In this document: positions 6,764 through 13,721 of the stretch, in pieces
How positions within the stretch are numbered: the first letter of the stretch is position 1
How the letters are laid out: each line of letters starts with the position of its first letter
Virus record (IMG/VR): IMGVR_UViG_3300048927_000810
Span: 1 to 40,209 of that record
Length of the DNA stretch: 40,209 nt
Reading direction: 5' to 3' (one strand)
Source of the DNA: a virus
Program-made: the position numbers and the translations under genes
The notes under the pieces: model-generated
The model's database searches: none
Told to the model about the DNA's origin: nothing
What the model saw: the letters and a program-made list of their open reading frames with translations, nothing else

Positions 6764-7042
6764 ATGACCGCTAAGAAGAAGGCTGATGCTTTCAGTCGAG
6801 GCTATTGCTCTGTCTTGGAACTCCTACCGACCAAGTCGCGTAGTGAGCACAGAGATGCAATCGTAGAAGCTCAGTTGGTAAGTCCACACATAGTTTGGAC
6901 TCAGGTTGGCGAACTGCTTAGGGGAGCAGAGTGTGAGCTTACAGGGACGAAATCGACGCAACCGAACTGCCGGCAAGAGCGGCTCCGAAAAGAACGCGAA
7001 TCAGGTCGGGCCAGCGGCTACGAAATCCTCCACCTCTGGTGA
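6764..7042 (+). CDS. Small hypothetical protein upstream of DUF2335 gene
   Basis: 92 residues from the ATG at 6764, which has AGGAG seven bases upstream. The N-terminal 55 residues (FSRGYCSVLELLP, HRDAIVEAQLVSPHIVWTQVGELL) look like a genuine small domain; the last 35 are Arg/Glu-rich and overlap the start of the next gene by 110 bases, so that part may be a by-product of dual coding. I recall similar short phage proteins with a GRGxxxxxELxP start but no function. Probably translated together with the membrane protein that follows. Confidence 0.55.
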   Translation: MTAKKKADAFSRGYCSVLELLPTKSRSEHRDAIVEAQLVSPHIVWTQVGELLRGAECELTGTKSTQPNCRQERLRKERESGRASGYEILHLW

Positions 7043-7490
7043 TTCTGAGTCTAGTACTAGCAACCCAATTGCTAAGCTAGACGAGTCAATGCAGGCCACC
7101 ATCATTGCTGAGGTGGTCGAGCAAAGGCCTGGGCTCCTCGAGCGTCCCGAGCTGATGCGAATGGTGCAGGTGATCCAGAAGTCGCACAGTGGACCGCTCC
7201 CGCCGCCCGAGGACTTTGCACAGTACGAAAAAGCCTTAGCTGGATCCTGCGATCGTATCCTGAAGATGGCTGAGAAGCAGCAGGATTACGTTTACGAGAT
7301 CAACAAGCGCCGACTAGATGGCGACTTCAGTGAGGCTAGGTGGGGCCAGATGTGTGCGGTCGTACTCGGCTTGGTCGGCATCGCAGCGTGCGTTTTCACC
7401 GTGCACATTGGAGCAGACTGGCGAGTGAGCACCGGGCTTGGTGGCGGTGCTGTTGCTCTTCTGGTTGTTCCTTTCCTGCGAAGAAAGTAA
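6933..7490 (+). CDS. DUF2335 family membrane protein
   Basis: 185 residues from GTG 6933, chosen because AGGGGAG (6920-6926) lies six bases upstream. Residues 1-50 are polar and probably disordered; 86-117 carry the HSGPLPPPEDFAQYE and RILKMAEKQQ signature that I associate with DUF2335 phage and prophage membrane proteins; two hydrophobic helices follow at about 139-160 and 167-182. The topology suggests a cytoplasmic domain on a membrane hairpin. It lies between the left operators and cI and converges on cI across a shared terminator, which would allow expression in the lysogen. A role in superinfection exclusion or abortive infection is plausible but is inference. Confidence 0.8.
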   Translation: MSLQGRNRRNRTAGKSGSEKNANQVGPAATKSSTSGDSESSTSNPIAKLDESMQATIIAEVVEQRPGLLERPELMRMVQVIQKSHSGPLPPPEDFAQYEKALAGSCDRILKMAEKQQDYVYEINKRRLDGDFSEARWGQMCAVVLGLVGIAACVFTVHIGADWRVSTGLGGGAVALLVVPFLRRK

Positions 7491-7520
7491 AAGAACCCCG
7501 CCTCGGCGGGGTTCTTTATT
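7491..7520. terminator. Bidirectional Rho-independent terminator
   Basis: A nearly perfect inverted repeat, AAGAACCCCGCC and its complement (7491-7502 / 7505-7516) around a very short loop, flanked by A-rich sequence on the left and TTATT on the right. It can end transcription of the DUF2335 gene from one side and of cI from the other. Confidence 0.85.
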
Positions 7521-7545
7521 GCAGAGCCGCTTAAAGCTCCTTCCT

Positions 7546-8250
7546 CTAAAATCGGCGCAGGCCAGCATGCATGAGTGCTTTGCCCAAGATGGCGACTTCG
7601 CCTTCGTCCGCTCGATAGGTCGGGAAGTCCGGGTTGATGCTCACCACATACATGCCGTCACCTCGGCGCTGCAGCATCTTTATCTGTGTCTCGCCGCCGA
7701 TGTTGATTAGGTAGAAGTCATCGCCGTCGAAGAAGTCGCAGGTGACGTCGATCCAGACGATATCGCCGTCTTCGAGCTTGGGCCGCATCGAGGGGCCGCG
7801 GCCAGTGATCAGCTGGATGCGACCAGGGGCTGGTAGGTAGCCGAGTTTCTTACGGACTTCCCATTCCGCGATCTCAAGGGTGCGCACGACCTCTGGGAAG
7901 TCCTGATTCACCAACCCAACCCCCATTCCCGCACCCCCTTCGAATAGTTCGAAGCGAACATAGCCGGCAGGGGTCTCAGTCTCTAAGAATGGCGAGACTG
8001 AGTAGGTTGCAGGGCTTTCGCTAACGCGACCGGCCGTGAGCATTGCCCCCTTTCCGGTGGCGAGCCATGCCTCGTCAACGTCCAGGGCTTTTGCTGCTGC
8101 CAGCAGGTTCTCTCCCCGGAGGAACTTGGCCTTGCCGCTGAACCAGCCATTGACGCTGGGGGCGCTGATCCCTACCCGTCGTGCTAGTTCGGCTTTGGAG
8201 ATCCCTGCGCGGGCGATAGCGGTCGTCAATCGATCGGCGAGTGTATTCAT
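7546..8250 (-). CDS. cI: CI-type repressor with S24 (LexA-like) peptidase domain
   Basis: Maintains lysogeny by binding the five operators. The 234-residue protein has a Cro/CI helix-turn-helix at about 5-60 (LTTAIARAGISKAELARRVG, then SAPSVNGWFSG) and a C-terminal S24 domain with Ser154 in GPSMRPKLEDGD and Lys191 in ETQIKML, 37 residues apart as in LexA. An Ala-Gly at 107-108 is the best candidate self-cleavage site, although it lies farther from the Ser than in LexA. RecA-stimulated inactivation and SOS induction are therefore expected. No Shine-Dalgarno precedes the ATG, and operator OR3 overlaps the start codon, so translation may be leaderless and self-repression likely. Confidence 0.95.
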   Translation of the reverse strand: MNTLADRLTTAIARAGISKAELARRVGISAPSVNGWFSGKAKFLRGENLLAAAKALDVDEAWLATGKGAMLTAGRVSESPATYSVSPFLETETPAGYVRFELFEGGAGMGVGLVNQDFPEVVRTLEIAEWEVRKKLGYLPAPGRIQLITGRGPSMRPKLEDGDIVWIDVTCDFFDGDDFYLINIGGETQIKMLQRRGDGMYVVSINPDFPTYRADEGEVAILGKALMHAGLRRF

Positions 8251-8263
8251 TAGGCAAGGCTAA
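8250..8263. promoter_or_regulatory. CI/Cro operator OR3
   Basis: TTAGGCAAGGCTAA, a full TTAG-N6-CTAA palindrome that shares a base with the cI start codon. Occupancy would block cI transcription or its start, the position used by Cro at lambda OR3. Confidence 0.85.
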
Positions 8264-8274
8264 CTGTGTTTTAG

Positions 8275-8288
8275 TTAGGACTGGCTAT
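8275..8288. promoter_or_regulatory. CI/Cro operator OR2
   Basis: TTAGGACTGGCTAT, one end mismatch. It lies midway between OR3 and OR1 and touches the -35 element of the rightward promoter, where a bound CI could also contact polymerase at the cI promoter. Confidence 0.85.
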
Positions 8289-8316
8289 TGACTCCAGTAT
8301 TAGCGAGTCCTAATCT
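8288..8316 (+). promoter_or_regulatory. Right early promoter (PR-like), leaderless cro transcript
   Basis: TTGACT (8288-8293) and TAATCT (8311-8316) with a 17-base spacer. The expected start of transcription, about seven bases past the -10, falls at or next to the cro ATG at 8323, so the message should have almost no 5' leader. The element is overlapped by OR1 and abutted by OR2. Confidence 0.87.
8300..8313. promoter_or_regulatory. CI/Cro operator OR1
   Basis: TTAGCGAGTCCTAA; read on the other strand it is TTAGGACTCGCTAA, close to the consensus. It covers the spacer and half of the -10 of the rightward promoter. OR1, OR2 and OR3 start at 8300, 8275 and 8250, a strict 25-bp period. Confidence 0.87.
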
Positions 8317-8322
8317 AGCCGC

Positions 8323-8766
8323 ATGGACAAGGCAACTGACTCAGAGATCATTGACCGTTTGGGTGGCACCACTGAGGTGGCGCGCATCTGCCAGATCAAA
8401 CCGCCCTCCGTGAGCGAGTGGCGCTGGACCGGCATTCCGCAGGCCCGGCGGCAATTCTTGGAGTTGCTGCGTCCAGACGCTTTCGGCATGGAAGGGGAGC
8501 CAAACCGGCAGGCCATCGGCGCGCTTGTCGACAGCCGGATTAGCAAGCGCGCGCTGCGCGCCCGACTGGGCCTGAGCAACGACGCCCATCTGGCCAAGAT
8601 CCTGAAGCTGCCCGTTGAACAGGTCGAATCCTGGCCGGAAGAACAGGGCGTGCCGGCGCTGCCGAAGGTGTTGCAGCTTCTCGGGCACCAGTCCGAACAA
8701 CCGGCCGCCGACGTGGCCCCAAACGATCCCGACGCCGAGCGCGTCATTCAAGTACAGGTGGCCTGA
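8323..8766 (+). CDS. Cro/YdaS-type lysis regulator
   Basis: 147 residues. Residues 5-50 form a YdaS/Cro-type helix-turn-helix (DSEIIDRLGGTTEVARICQ, then PPSVSEWRWTGIPQARRQ), with the Trp-Arg and GIP features typical of that group. The remaining 95 residues form a second region with another possible helix-turn-helix (SKRALRARLGLSNDAHLAKIL) and an acidic tail, longer than lambda Cro (66 residues). It is the first gene of the rightward operon, opposite cI, and should repress cI through OR3. The transcript appears leaderless. Confidence 0.88.
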   Translation: MDKATDSEIIDRLGGTTEVARICQIKPPSVSEWRWTGIPQARRQFLELLRPDAFGMEGEPNRQAIGALVDSRISKRALRARLGLSNDAHLAKILKLPVEQVESWPEEQGVPALPKVLQLLGHQSEQPAADVAPNDPDAERVIQVQVA

Positions 8767-8767
8767 C

Positions 8768-8968
8768 ATGCGCACGCTGTCCGACAAGTGGAACCCCCGG
8801 CTTTGGCTGCGGGATTGGTTGAACAAGCCTTCCCAGGCAGAGCTGAAAGAGCGCAGGGCCGCCGAGGCGGCCGCTGCGCAGATGCTGCTGAACTTGGAGC
8901 GTGTTACCCGGCGCTCCAACGATGAGCGGGTCGCAAAGGCGATTAGCTGCCCGACGAGTGCTTCGTGA
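8768..8968 (+). CDS. Small hypothetical protein, 66 aa
   Basis: Begins MRTLSDKWNPRLWLRDWL two bases after the cro stop, followed by an Ala/Glu/Arg-rich helix (KERRAAEAAAAQMLLNLERVTRR). The Trp-rich amphipathic start could associate with membrane or protein partners. Its last 26 bases overlap the end of the opposing gene at 8943-9212. No family recognised; the position and length suggest a minor early protein. Confidence 0.65.
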   Translation: MRTLSDKWNPRLWLRDWLNKPSQAELKERRAAEAAAAQMLLNLERVTRRSNDERVAKAISCPTSAS

Positions 8969-9212
8969 GCGCGGCAAACATCGGTGCCCATTGCTCGGAG
9001 AAGGCAGTCAAGTTCTTGCTGAAGGTTTCGTTCTGCACACCTGCAGCGTGCTCTCGGCTCCGCGCCGCAAATGCGTCGGCGAAGTTCGCCGGCAGCGTTT
9101 TGGCGTCGGCCATCGTCGTAACGAGGGCCTGGAAGGCGATCTCCAGTCGAGCAATTCGCGCGTGGCTTTCTCCCAGGATCATTCGCAGGTTTGCTGATTC
9201 TTCTTCGCTCAT
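8943..9212 (-). CDS. Antisense small acidic helical protein within the right early operon
   Basis: 89 residues from the ATG at 9210-9212, preceded by AAGGAGG only four to five bases away, a very strong ribosome-binding site. The product (MSEEESANLRMILGESHARI and then a helical Ala-rich body) is predicted mainly helical. It is transcribed against the surrounding operon, between cro and the CP76-like gene, so it needs its own promoter in 9213-9367, which I cannot point to. It could be expressed in the lysogen as cargo. Function unknown. Confidence 0.7.
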   Translation of the reverse strand: MSEEESANLRMILGESHARIARLEIAFQALVTTMADAKTLPANFADAFAARSREHAAGVQNETFSKNLTAFSEQWAPMFAALTKHSSGS

Positions 9213-9367
9213 GTCGCCCTCCTTGCGGGCTGTGTTGTTGGCACACCCAGCGTATCGCAAGAAGGGCGACACCCCGCGTCCTTGAGTCGATTTCGTCCAT
9301 GGCGCCAATCGTGCGCCGCCCGGACTCGACCCGAAACCTTGAAACACCCGTACTCCCAAGGTGAACC

Positions 9368-9910
9368 ATGACCTGCCGCACCTCCAACCTCAACTGGCTC
9401 GACGTCCTCTACAACTCGGTGCGCAAGACGCCTGGCGGCGTGGCTGACGCCGCTGCCTATTTGGCCGACCGCCGTGGCAAGACCATGCACCCCGAAACCC
9501 TGCGCGCAAAGCTGCGTGGGCTGGAAGGCGAGTCGGTGTCGATCGAGATCGCCGAACTGCTGACCGAGTGGATGCAGGAGAAGGCGGGCGGCAGCGAGTA
9601 CGCCCTGGAGTGGATGCAGGCGCTGGCCGGACGTTTCGGCATGGCCGTTGACATGGTGCCCGCGGCTCCAGAGGGCGGCTGGGCCGATGAAGTCGCGGCG
9701 GTGCAGCTCAAGTTGCTGGAAATCACCACGCGGGTAGGGCGCCTGACCGGCACTGCCGTGGACGCCATGGCCGACCGACACATCGACAGCGACGAGGCTG
9801 CGCTGATGGTGAGCGAGGCCCGCGCGCTGCGAACGATGGCGCATCGCCTGGAGCGGAACGTGGCGCGCGCCGCAGCGAAGGGCAACCCGGCGACGAGGGC
9901 CACCCGATGA
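9368..9910 (+). CDS. CII-like regulatory protein (CP76 family)
   Basis: 180 residues. The N-terminal 70 residues (DVLYNSVRKTPGGVADAAAYL, then KTMHPETLRAKLRGLEG and a helix SIEIAELLTEWMQ) match my memory of the phage CII/CP76 family first named in phage 186, where it promotes lysogeny. The remainder is helical and probably mediates oligomerisation. It follows cro as in other temperate phages. A Shine-Dalgarno AAGGTG lies six bases before the ATG. Its target promoter is not evident. Confidence 0.8.
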   Translation: MTCRTSNLNWLDVLYNSVRKTPGGVADAAAYLADRRGKTMHPETLRAKLRGLEGESVSIEIAELLTEWMQEKAGGSEYALEWMQALAGRFGMAVDMVPAAPEGGWADEVAAVQLKLLEITTRVGRLTGTAVDAMADRHIDSDEAALMVSEARALRTMAHRLERNVARAAAKGNPATRATR

Positions 9911-10230
9911 ACCACCCGATGAACCACCCCGCACGCAATACCGACATTGGCACAAGCCACGCCGCTGCAGACTTCATTGCCGCCAGCGGCATCCAGAAAG
10001 ATCAGCAAGCAAAAACTGCCGCCGCAGTGAAGCTGCATCCGGGCCTGACGAGCATGAAGTTGGCCCAAGTGACCGGCCTGGACCGCTACATGCTCGCGCG
10101 CCGACTGCCTGAGCTGCTGAAGACCGAGCGGGTCTGGCGCGGTCCAGCCATGCCTTGCCCGGTCAGTGGGCGCAGCGCATGCACCTGGTGGCCGGTGGCC
10201 CAGGGCGAGAACCTGGTACTGGGGATCTGA
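9907..10230 (+). CDS. Small DNA-binding-like protein with winged helix
   Basis: 107 residues, start in an ATGA overlap with the preceding gene. Residues about 12-75 (DIGTSHAAADFIAASG, LHPGLTSMKLAQVTGLDRYMLARRLPELL) have the look of a winged helix-turn-helix domain. A second ATG four codons on is an alternative start. It is next to the replication genes and probably regulates or assists them; the function is inferred only. Confidence 0.72.
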   Translation: MNHPMNHPARNTDIGTSHAAADFIAASGIQKDQQAKTAAAVKLHPGLTSMKLAQVTGLDRYMLARRLPELLKTERVWRGPAMPCPVSGRSACTWWPVAQGENLVLGI

Positions 10231-10231
10231 C

Positions 10232-11089
10232 GTGAGCTTCGAAGCCTTCGCATGGGCCGCGCGCCAGCGCGTCACCAGTACCCAGAAGTTGGTGCTGCTG
10301 ATGCTGGCCGAGCGCCACAACAAGGACACCGGGCAGTGCCGGCCCAGCCACGACACGTTGGCGGACGACTGCGGCCTCACCCGTCGCTCGGTCATTGACC
10401 AGATCGGGAGGCTCGCCGAGGCCGGTTACATCAGCGTCCTGCCGCGCGCGAAGGACAACCGGCGTCTTCCCAATCAGTACCGCCTGAACTTCCATTTCGG
10501 CATCCAGGCTGAGCCCAAGGTTCCGGAGCACGATCCGTACTTGGTGGTGAATGACGTTCACCACCCGGTAGTGAACGACGTTCCGTTGGTGGTGAACGAC
10601 GTGCACGGGGGTAGTGAACCACGTGCACAGGAACCAGGAATAGAACCAGGAAAGGAACCTAAGAGCAGAAAGAAGCGCGCAAGCGCGCCTGCTTCCACCG
10701 CCGCGGACTTCGATTTCTCCAGCTGGCCGGCTTTGCCGTCCCCGCAGGTCCTGTCCGACTGGCTCCAACTCCGACGCCAGCGCCGCGCACCGGTCACCCC
10801 GACCGTGCTCGAGAGCTTCGGCGCCGAGCTGCACCTAGCTGGCGACATGGGTTTCACCGTGGATGACTGCCTCCGCAAGTGCTGCAACCGCAACTGGCAG
10901 GGCTTCGAAGCCGCATGGCTCGAACGCGACCAGCCGAACACCAACCGCCAACCCGGAGCGAACCATGCAATCCGTCGCGAATCTCCTGCCGAGCGTGTCC
11001 TCCGCAATGCCATCGACGGCGAGCGAGCCGACGCCGCGCGCCGCCCTGCCTTCGACCATGACGAGGACCCTGTGGGTTCGTATGGCTGA
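10232..11089 (+). CDS. Replication initiator, lambda O-like
   Basis: 285 residues from GTG 10232. Residues 1-95 form a helix-turn-helix initiator domain (TSTQKLVLLMLAERHN, RPSHDTLADDCGLTRRSVID, LAEAGYISVLPRA), like the DNA-binding part of lambda O and related phage initiators. Residues about 105-135 are a low-complexity linker with repeated VVNDV, encoded by four DNA iterons, followed by a basic stretch and a C-terminal domain (about 165-250) that should contact the loader. As in lambda, the origin sits within the initiator gene. Its 3' end overlaps the downstream P-like gene by 125 bases. Confidence 0.85.
   Translation: MSFEAFAWAARQRVTSTQKLVLLMLAERHNKDTGQCRPSHDTLADDCGLTRRSVIDQIGRLAEAGYISVLPRAKDNRRLPNQYRLNFHFGIQAEPKVPEHDPYLVVNDVHHPVVNDVPLVVNDVHGGSEPRAQEPGIEPGKEPKSRKKRASAPASTAADFDFSSWPALPSPQVLSDWLQLRRQRRAPVTPTVLESFGAELHLAGDMGFTVDDCLRKCCNRNWQGFEAAWLERDQPNTNRQPGANHAIRRESPAERVLRNAIDGERADAARRPAFDHDEDPVGSYG
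10544..10628. repeat. Four origin iterons inside the initiator gene
   Basis: Four 18-bp direct repeats begin at 10544, 10568, 10589 and 10611, consensus GTRGTGAAYSACGTKCAC, with centre spacings of 24, 21 and 22 bases. They are followed at 10629-10675 by a strand-asymmetric purine-rich stretch (GGAACCAGGAATAGAACC and similar). The number of repeats, the length, the location within the initiator gene and the adjacent asymmetric DNA all mirror lambda ori, so this is the predicted phage replication origin. Confidence 0.85.
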
Positions 11090-11633
11090 GATCTATGGCG
11101 CGCGCTGGACCAGCGGTTACGGAGACAACCCGAACGCTGGCGCGGCGCTGACCTGGGCGAAGGGCCTGGCGGGCCTCAACGGCGAGCAGCTGGCAGCCGG
11201 CATCGGCGCCTGCATCACCTGCGCGGATCCGTGGCCGCCGACGCTGCCCGAGTTCCGCCTGCGCTGCTTGGGCGTGCCGGCCTTCGCCGCGGTACGCGCC
11301 GACACCACCCGGCAGGACGGTTTCACTCGGCTGGTGTGGCAGTACCTGGACGGTCACCGCTATCGGTTGGCGAGCTCGGACATGGCCGACCGCCTGCTGC
11401 GCGAAGCCTACGACCAGGCCCGGGAGCACGTCATGCGCGGCGGGGCGCTGCCGGCGGCGCCGGCGGGCGAGATCGAGCTCGAAGTGCGGGAGCAGGTTCC
11501 GGCCAGCCGCGAGCAGGTGCAGCGCCACATGGAAGAGATCGCGCGCGAGCTGCACTTGTCCGGCCCGGAGGTCCAGGCCATGCGCGCTGCAGGGCTGATC
11601 GAGGCCAGCACGATCGCTGCGGAGGCGGCCTGA
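10965..11633 (+). CDS. Helicase loader, lambda P-like
   Basis: 222 residues from ATG 10965 (GGAG eight bases upstream). The segment LWVRMAEIYGARWTSGYG at about 36-53, a helical block (ALTWAKGLAGLNGEQLAAGI) and PWPPTLPEFRLRC at about 88-100 match the N-terminal pattern shared by lambda P-type proteins, which bring host DnaB helicase to the initiator-bound origin. The C-terminal half is a long helical region. The gene starts within the initiator's last codons, giving coupled expression. Confidence 0.82.
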   Translation: MQSVANLLPSVSSAMPSTASEPTPRAALPSTMTRTLWVRMAEIYGARWTSGYGDNPNAGAALTWAKGLAGLNGEQLAAGIGACITCADPWPPTLPEFRLRCLGVPAFAAVRADTTRQDGFTRLVWQYLDGHRYRLASSDMADRLLREAYDQAREHVMRGGALPAAPAGEIELEVREQVPASREQVQRHMEEIARELHLSGPEVQAMRAAGLIEASTIAAEAA

Positions 11634-11875
11634 TGCGAGCGCTGCGGACCCAGCTGGACATCTTCGAACACGACCCCGCGCGGCTGGCCAAGGCCAACCG
11701 GGTGGCCGCCGAGACGGCGCTGATCGACGTGCAGTTCACCGCCACCGAGCGCCAGGAGCGGCACGACTACTACCTGGGCGAGGCGCGTCGGCTTGAAGCG
11801 CTGGCCCGCCAATGCCGACCGACGGCGCGTCGCCGGCGCCGAACCACGCAATCCAAGGGAGCAACTACGCCGTGA
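11633..11875 (+). CDS. Small basic hypothetical protein, 80 aa
   Basis: Start overlaps the preceding stop (TGATG). A helical body (MRALRTQLDIFEHDPARL, DYYLGEARRLEALARQC) ends in an Arg/Thr-rich tail. No family recognised. Its stop overlaps the GTG of the next gene (GTGA). Confidence 0.72.
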   Translation: MRALRTQLDIFEHDPARLAKANRVAAETALIDVQFTATERQERHDYYLGEARRLEALARQCRPTARRRRRTTQSKGATTP

Positions 11876-12204
11876 GCAAGTTCGCACAACCACCGCCGCA
11901 GCCGTCGAGCGTGCCCCAGCACGCGTTGGCGGTGGGGCTTCCGGTACGAGGCTACTGGCTTCTGACTGGGCAGTACCGGGACTGCTGCACCGCCGCCGGT
12001 GAGCCGGTGTTGAAGCCCGTGTACCGCTGGGCGCCCAGCTGCATGTGCGCTCAGTGCCTGCCTGCGCTGAAGCGCGCCCTTTCGGGCGTGTTCGAAATGA
12101 TCCTTTGCCCGGTGTGCGGCAACAAGCGCTGCCCGCACGCAAACGATCACCGCAACGCATGCACCGGTTCAAACGAGCCTGGGCAGGCCGGGAGCCGTTA
12201 CTGA
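11872..12204 (+). CDS. Zinc-finger-like phage protein
   Basis: 110 residues from the GTG at 11872, fixed by the GTGA overlap. The protein has two Cys clusters: APSCMCAQCLPALK in the middle, and CPVCGNKRCPHANDH followed by ACTGSNE near the C-terminus, a typical zinc ribbon arrangement that I recall in many phage replication-region proteins. An ATG at 11812 would extend it but is buried in the upstream gene. Function unknown; DNA or RNA binding is plausible. Confidence 0.78.
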   Translation: MSKFAQPPPQPSSVPQHALAVGLPVRGYWLLTGQYRDCCTAAGEPVLKPVYRWAPSCMCAQCLPALKRALSGVFEMILCPVCGNKRCPHANDHRNACTGSNEPGQAGSRY

Positions 12205-12437
12205 TGGACTTCAAGGCATTCAACGACCGCAGCAAGTACGCGGCGGACATCAACGCTGGCTATTCGGCGCGGCTCGACGGCAGGCGCATGAGCGATAACC
12301 CGCACCTGGTCTGGACGGAGTCCAGCGACGAGCTGGAGCCCAGGAAGCTGCAGCCGCTGAGCGAAAAGGGCCACGCCTGGCAGCACGGCTGGCGCGGGGC
12401 CGACAAGGACGAGAAGGGCAGGGGAGGCGCGCGCTGA
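12204..12437 (+). CDS. Small hypothetical protein, 77 aa
   Basis: Begins MDFKAFNDRSKYAADINAGY, polar and charged throughout with no hydrophobic core segment, ending in a Gly/Lys/Arg-rich tail (WRGADKDEKGRGG). Start and stop both overlap neighbours (TGATG). Probably a minor early protein; no function can be assigned. Confidence 0.7.
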   Translation: MDFKAFNDRSKYAADINAGYSARLDGRRMSDNPHLVWTESSDELEPRKLQPLSEKGHAWQHGWRGADKDEKGRGGAR

Positions 12438-12805
12438 TGTGGTCGAAGGCGCCGCCGCCCAATGCCGCCGAAGAGGCCCGCATTGAGCTCTCAAAGGTCG
12501 GACCGTGCATGGCATGCCTGTCCTTGGCATCGCAGGGACTGCTGGACATGGATCAGGTCTTCGTCGGTGGCGATTACCAGCACACCAAGTCCGGAAACAT
12601 CCGACGGGGTCACTGGTTCGGGTTCTGCCTTTGCGTCTGGCACCACCGCCGACACCCCTTCGGCAATCGGTCGTTTGCGCTGATGCGCGAGATATGGGGT
12701 CCGAGCCTGATGGACGGCTCGCGGACCTTCCACGAAACGTATGGCACCGACGACGAGCTGATTGAGCAGCAGACGTTCGTCAATGAATTGAGGAAAGCGG
12801 CATGA
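12437..12805 (+). CDS. Ref-like RecA-dependent nuclease (HNH type)
   Basis: 122 residues. GPCMACLSLA near the N-terminus and QHTKSGNIRRGHWFGFCLCVWHHRR split over residues about 48-72 give the Cys/His framework and HH motif of the Ref family, named from the phage P1 recombination-enhancement function, which cuts DNA within RecA-made D-loops. The C-terminal GPSLMDGSRTFHETYGTDDE is also familiar from these proteins. Placed with a RusA-type resolvase, it fits a phage recombination or repair module. A related HNH nuclease without RecA dependence is an alternative. Confidence 0.75.
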   Translation: MWSKAPPPNAAEEARIELSKVGPCMACLSLASQGLLDMDQVFVGGDYQHTKSGNIRRGHWFGFCLCVWHHRRHPFGNRSFALMREIWGPSLMDGSRTFHETYGTDDELIEQQTFVNELRKAA

Positions 12806-13269
12806 CCAGAATCTATGGGGAGCGGGCTGATCGCCTGCGCAAGTTGTTCGAGGCGGCGCCGAACGAGAAGTTTACGAACCAGGTGCTGTTTGAACGTATG
12901 GGCGCGGCATCGGTCGGGCAGGCGGAAGAGCGGAAGAACATCCGCAACACCCTGCCGTCGCTGGTGCGCTGTGGCTTCCTGAAGAAGGTCGGGCTGGGCA
13001 CCGGTGCGACGTACCAGAGCACCGGCAAGGCCAAGAAGCGGCCCAAGGCGACCCCCGCCGAACTGGCAGAACGGAAGCGCCAGCGCAGCGCCCTGCGCAC
13101 GGCGACGCATGCTGTCAGAACGCGCGCCGCCCGGGTGGAGCTGCAGGCGGCCAACACGCCGGCACCGGCGAAGCTGAAGGCCGTTGAGCCGGGCGAGACC
13201 GTGGAGCAGTTCTTGGCGCGCGGCGGCCGGGTACAGCGGCTGGTGGCCACCTGGGAGCATGCGGCATGA
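12802..13269 (+). CDS. Hypothetical protein with winged-helix-like N-terminus
   Basis: 155 residues, ATGA overlap with the nuclease gene. Residues 5-70 ([43 protein letters not shown]) resemble a winged-helix DNA-binding domain. Residues 75-110 are Lys/Arg-rich, and the C-terminus has a short conserved-looking segment [17 protein letters not shown], which I recall at the C-terminus of other phage early proteins. Function unknown; likely nucleic-acid binding. Confidence 0.72.
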   Translation: MTRIYGERADRLRKLFEAAPNEKFTNQVLFERMGAASVGQAEERKNIRNTLPSLVRCGFLKKVGLGTGATYQSTGKAKKRPKATPAELAERKRQRSALRTATHAVRTRAARVELQAANTPAPAKLKAVEPGETVEQFLARGGRVQRLVATWEHAA

Positions 13270-13721
13270 CACACGGCGAGCCGGCAGGGCCAAGCTGGCC
13301 AATGGCTGAGCGCGCGCTGGAGCTGGTGCTGCCTTGGCCGAGCAAGGACCTGTCGCCGAACGCGCGGGTGCATTGGCGCGACCGGTCCAAGGCCACGAAG
13401 GCAGCCCGGCAGACTGCCGTCGTGCTGGCGTTCGAGGCGGGCTGGCGCGACGCTTGGCTGCCGGCTGGCCGGCTGCACCTGTGGATCAATTTCTACCAGG
13501 CGCCGCGCAAGGTGCTACCCGACGACGACAACCTGCTGCTCCGCTTCAAGGCGTACCGGGATGGCATTGCCCAAGTGCTGGGGATCGACGACAAGCGCTT
13601 CATCAGCCACCCGTTCGTCAGCAACGAACGCCGGCCGGGCGGGCAGGTGGTGGTCCGGATCACGGGTGGCCCTGCGCCGGCCGCCCGCCAACTTCATGGG
13701 GAGCAAGGCAATGCAGGTTGA
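13266..13721 (+). CDS. rusA: RusA-type Holliday junction resolvase
   Basis: 151 residues. Metal-dependent endonuclease that resolves branched DNA during phage recombination and replication. The body has [20 protein letters not shown] near the start, the acidic cluster [19 protein letters not shown] holding the expected catalytic aspartates, and [12 protein letters not shown] after it, all characteristic of the RusA fold. The [11 protein letters not shown] end is also typical. The start overlaps the upstream stop (ATGA). The gene symbol refers to the family. Confidence 0.85.
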   Translation: MTHGEPAGPSWPMAERALELVLPWPSKDLSPNARVHWRDRSKATKAARQTAVVLAFEAGWRDAWLPAGRLHLWINFYQAPRKVLPDDDNLLLRFKAYRDGIAQVLGIDDKRFISHPFVSNERRPGGQVVVRITGGPAPAARQLHGEQGNAG

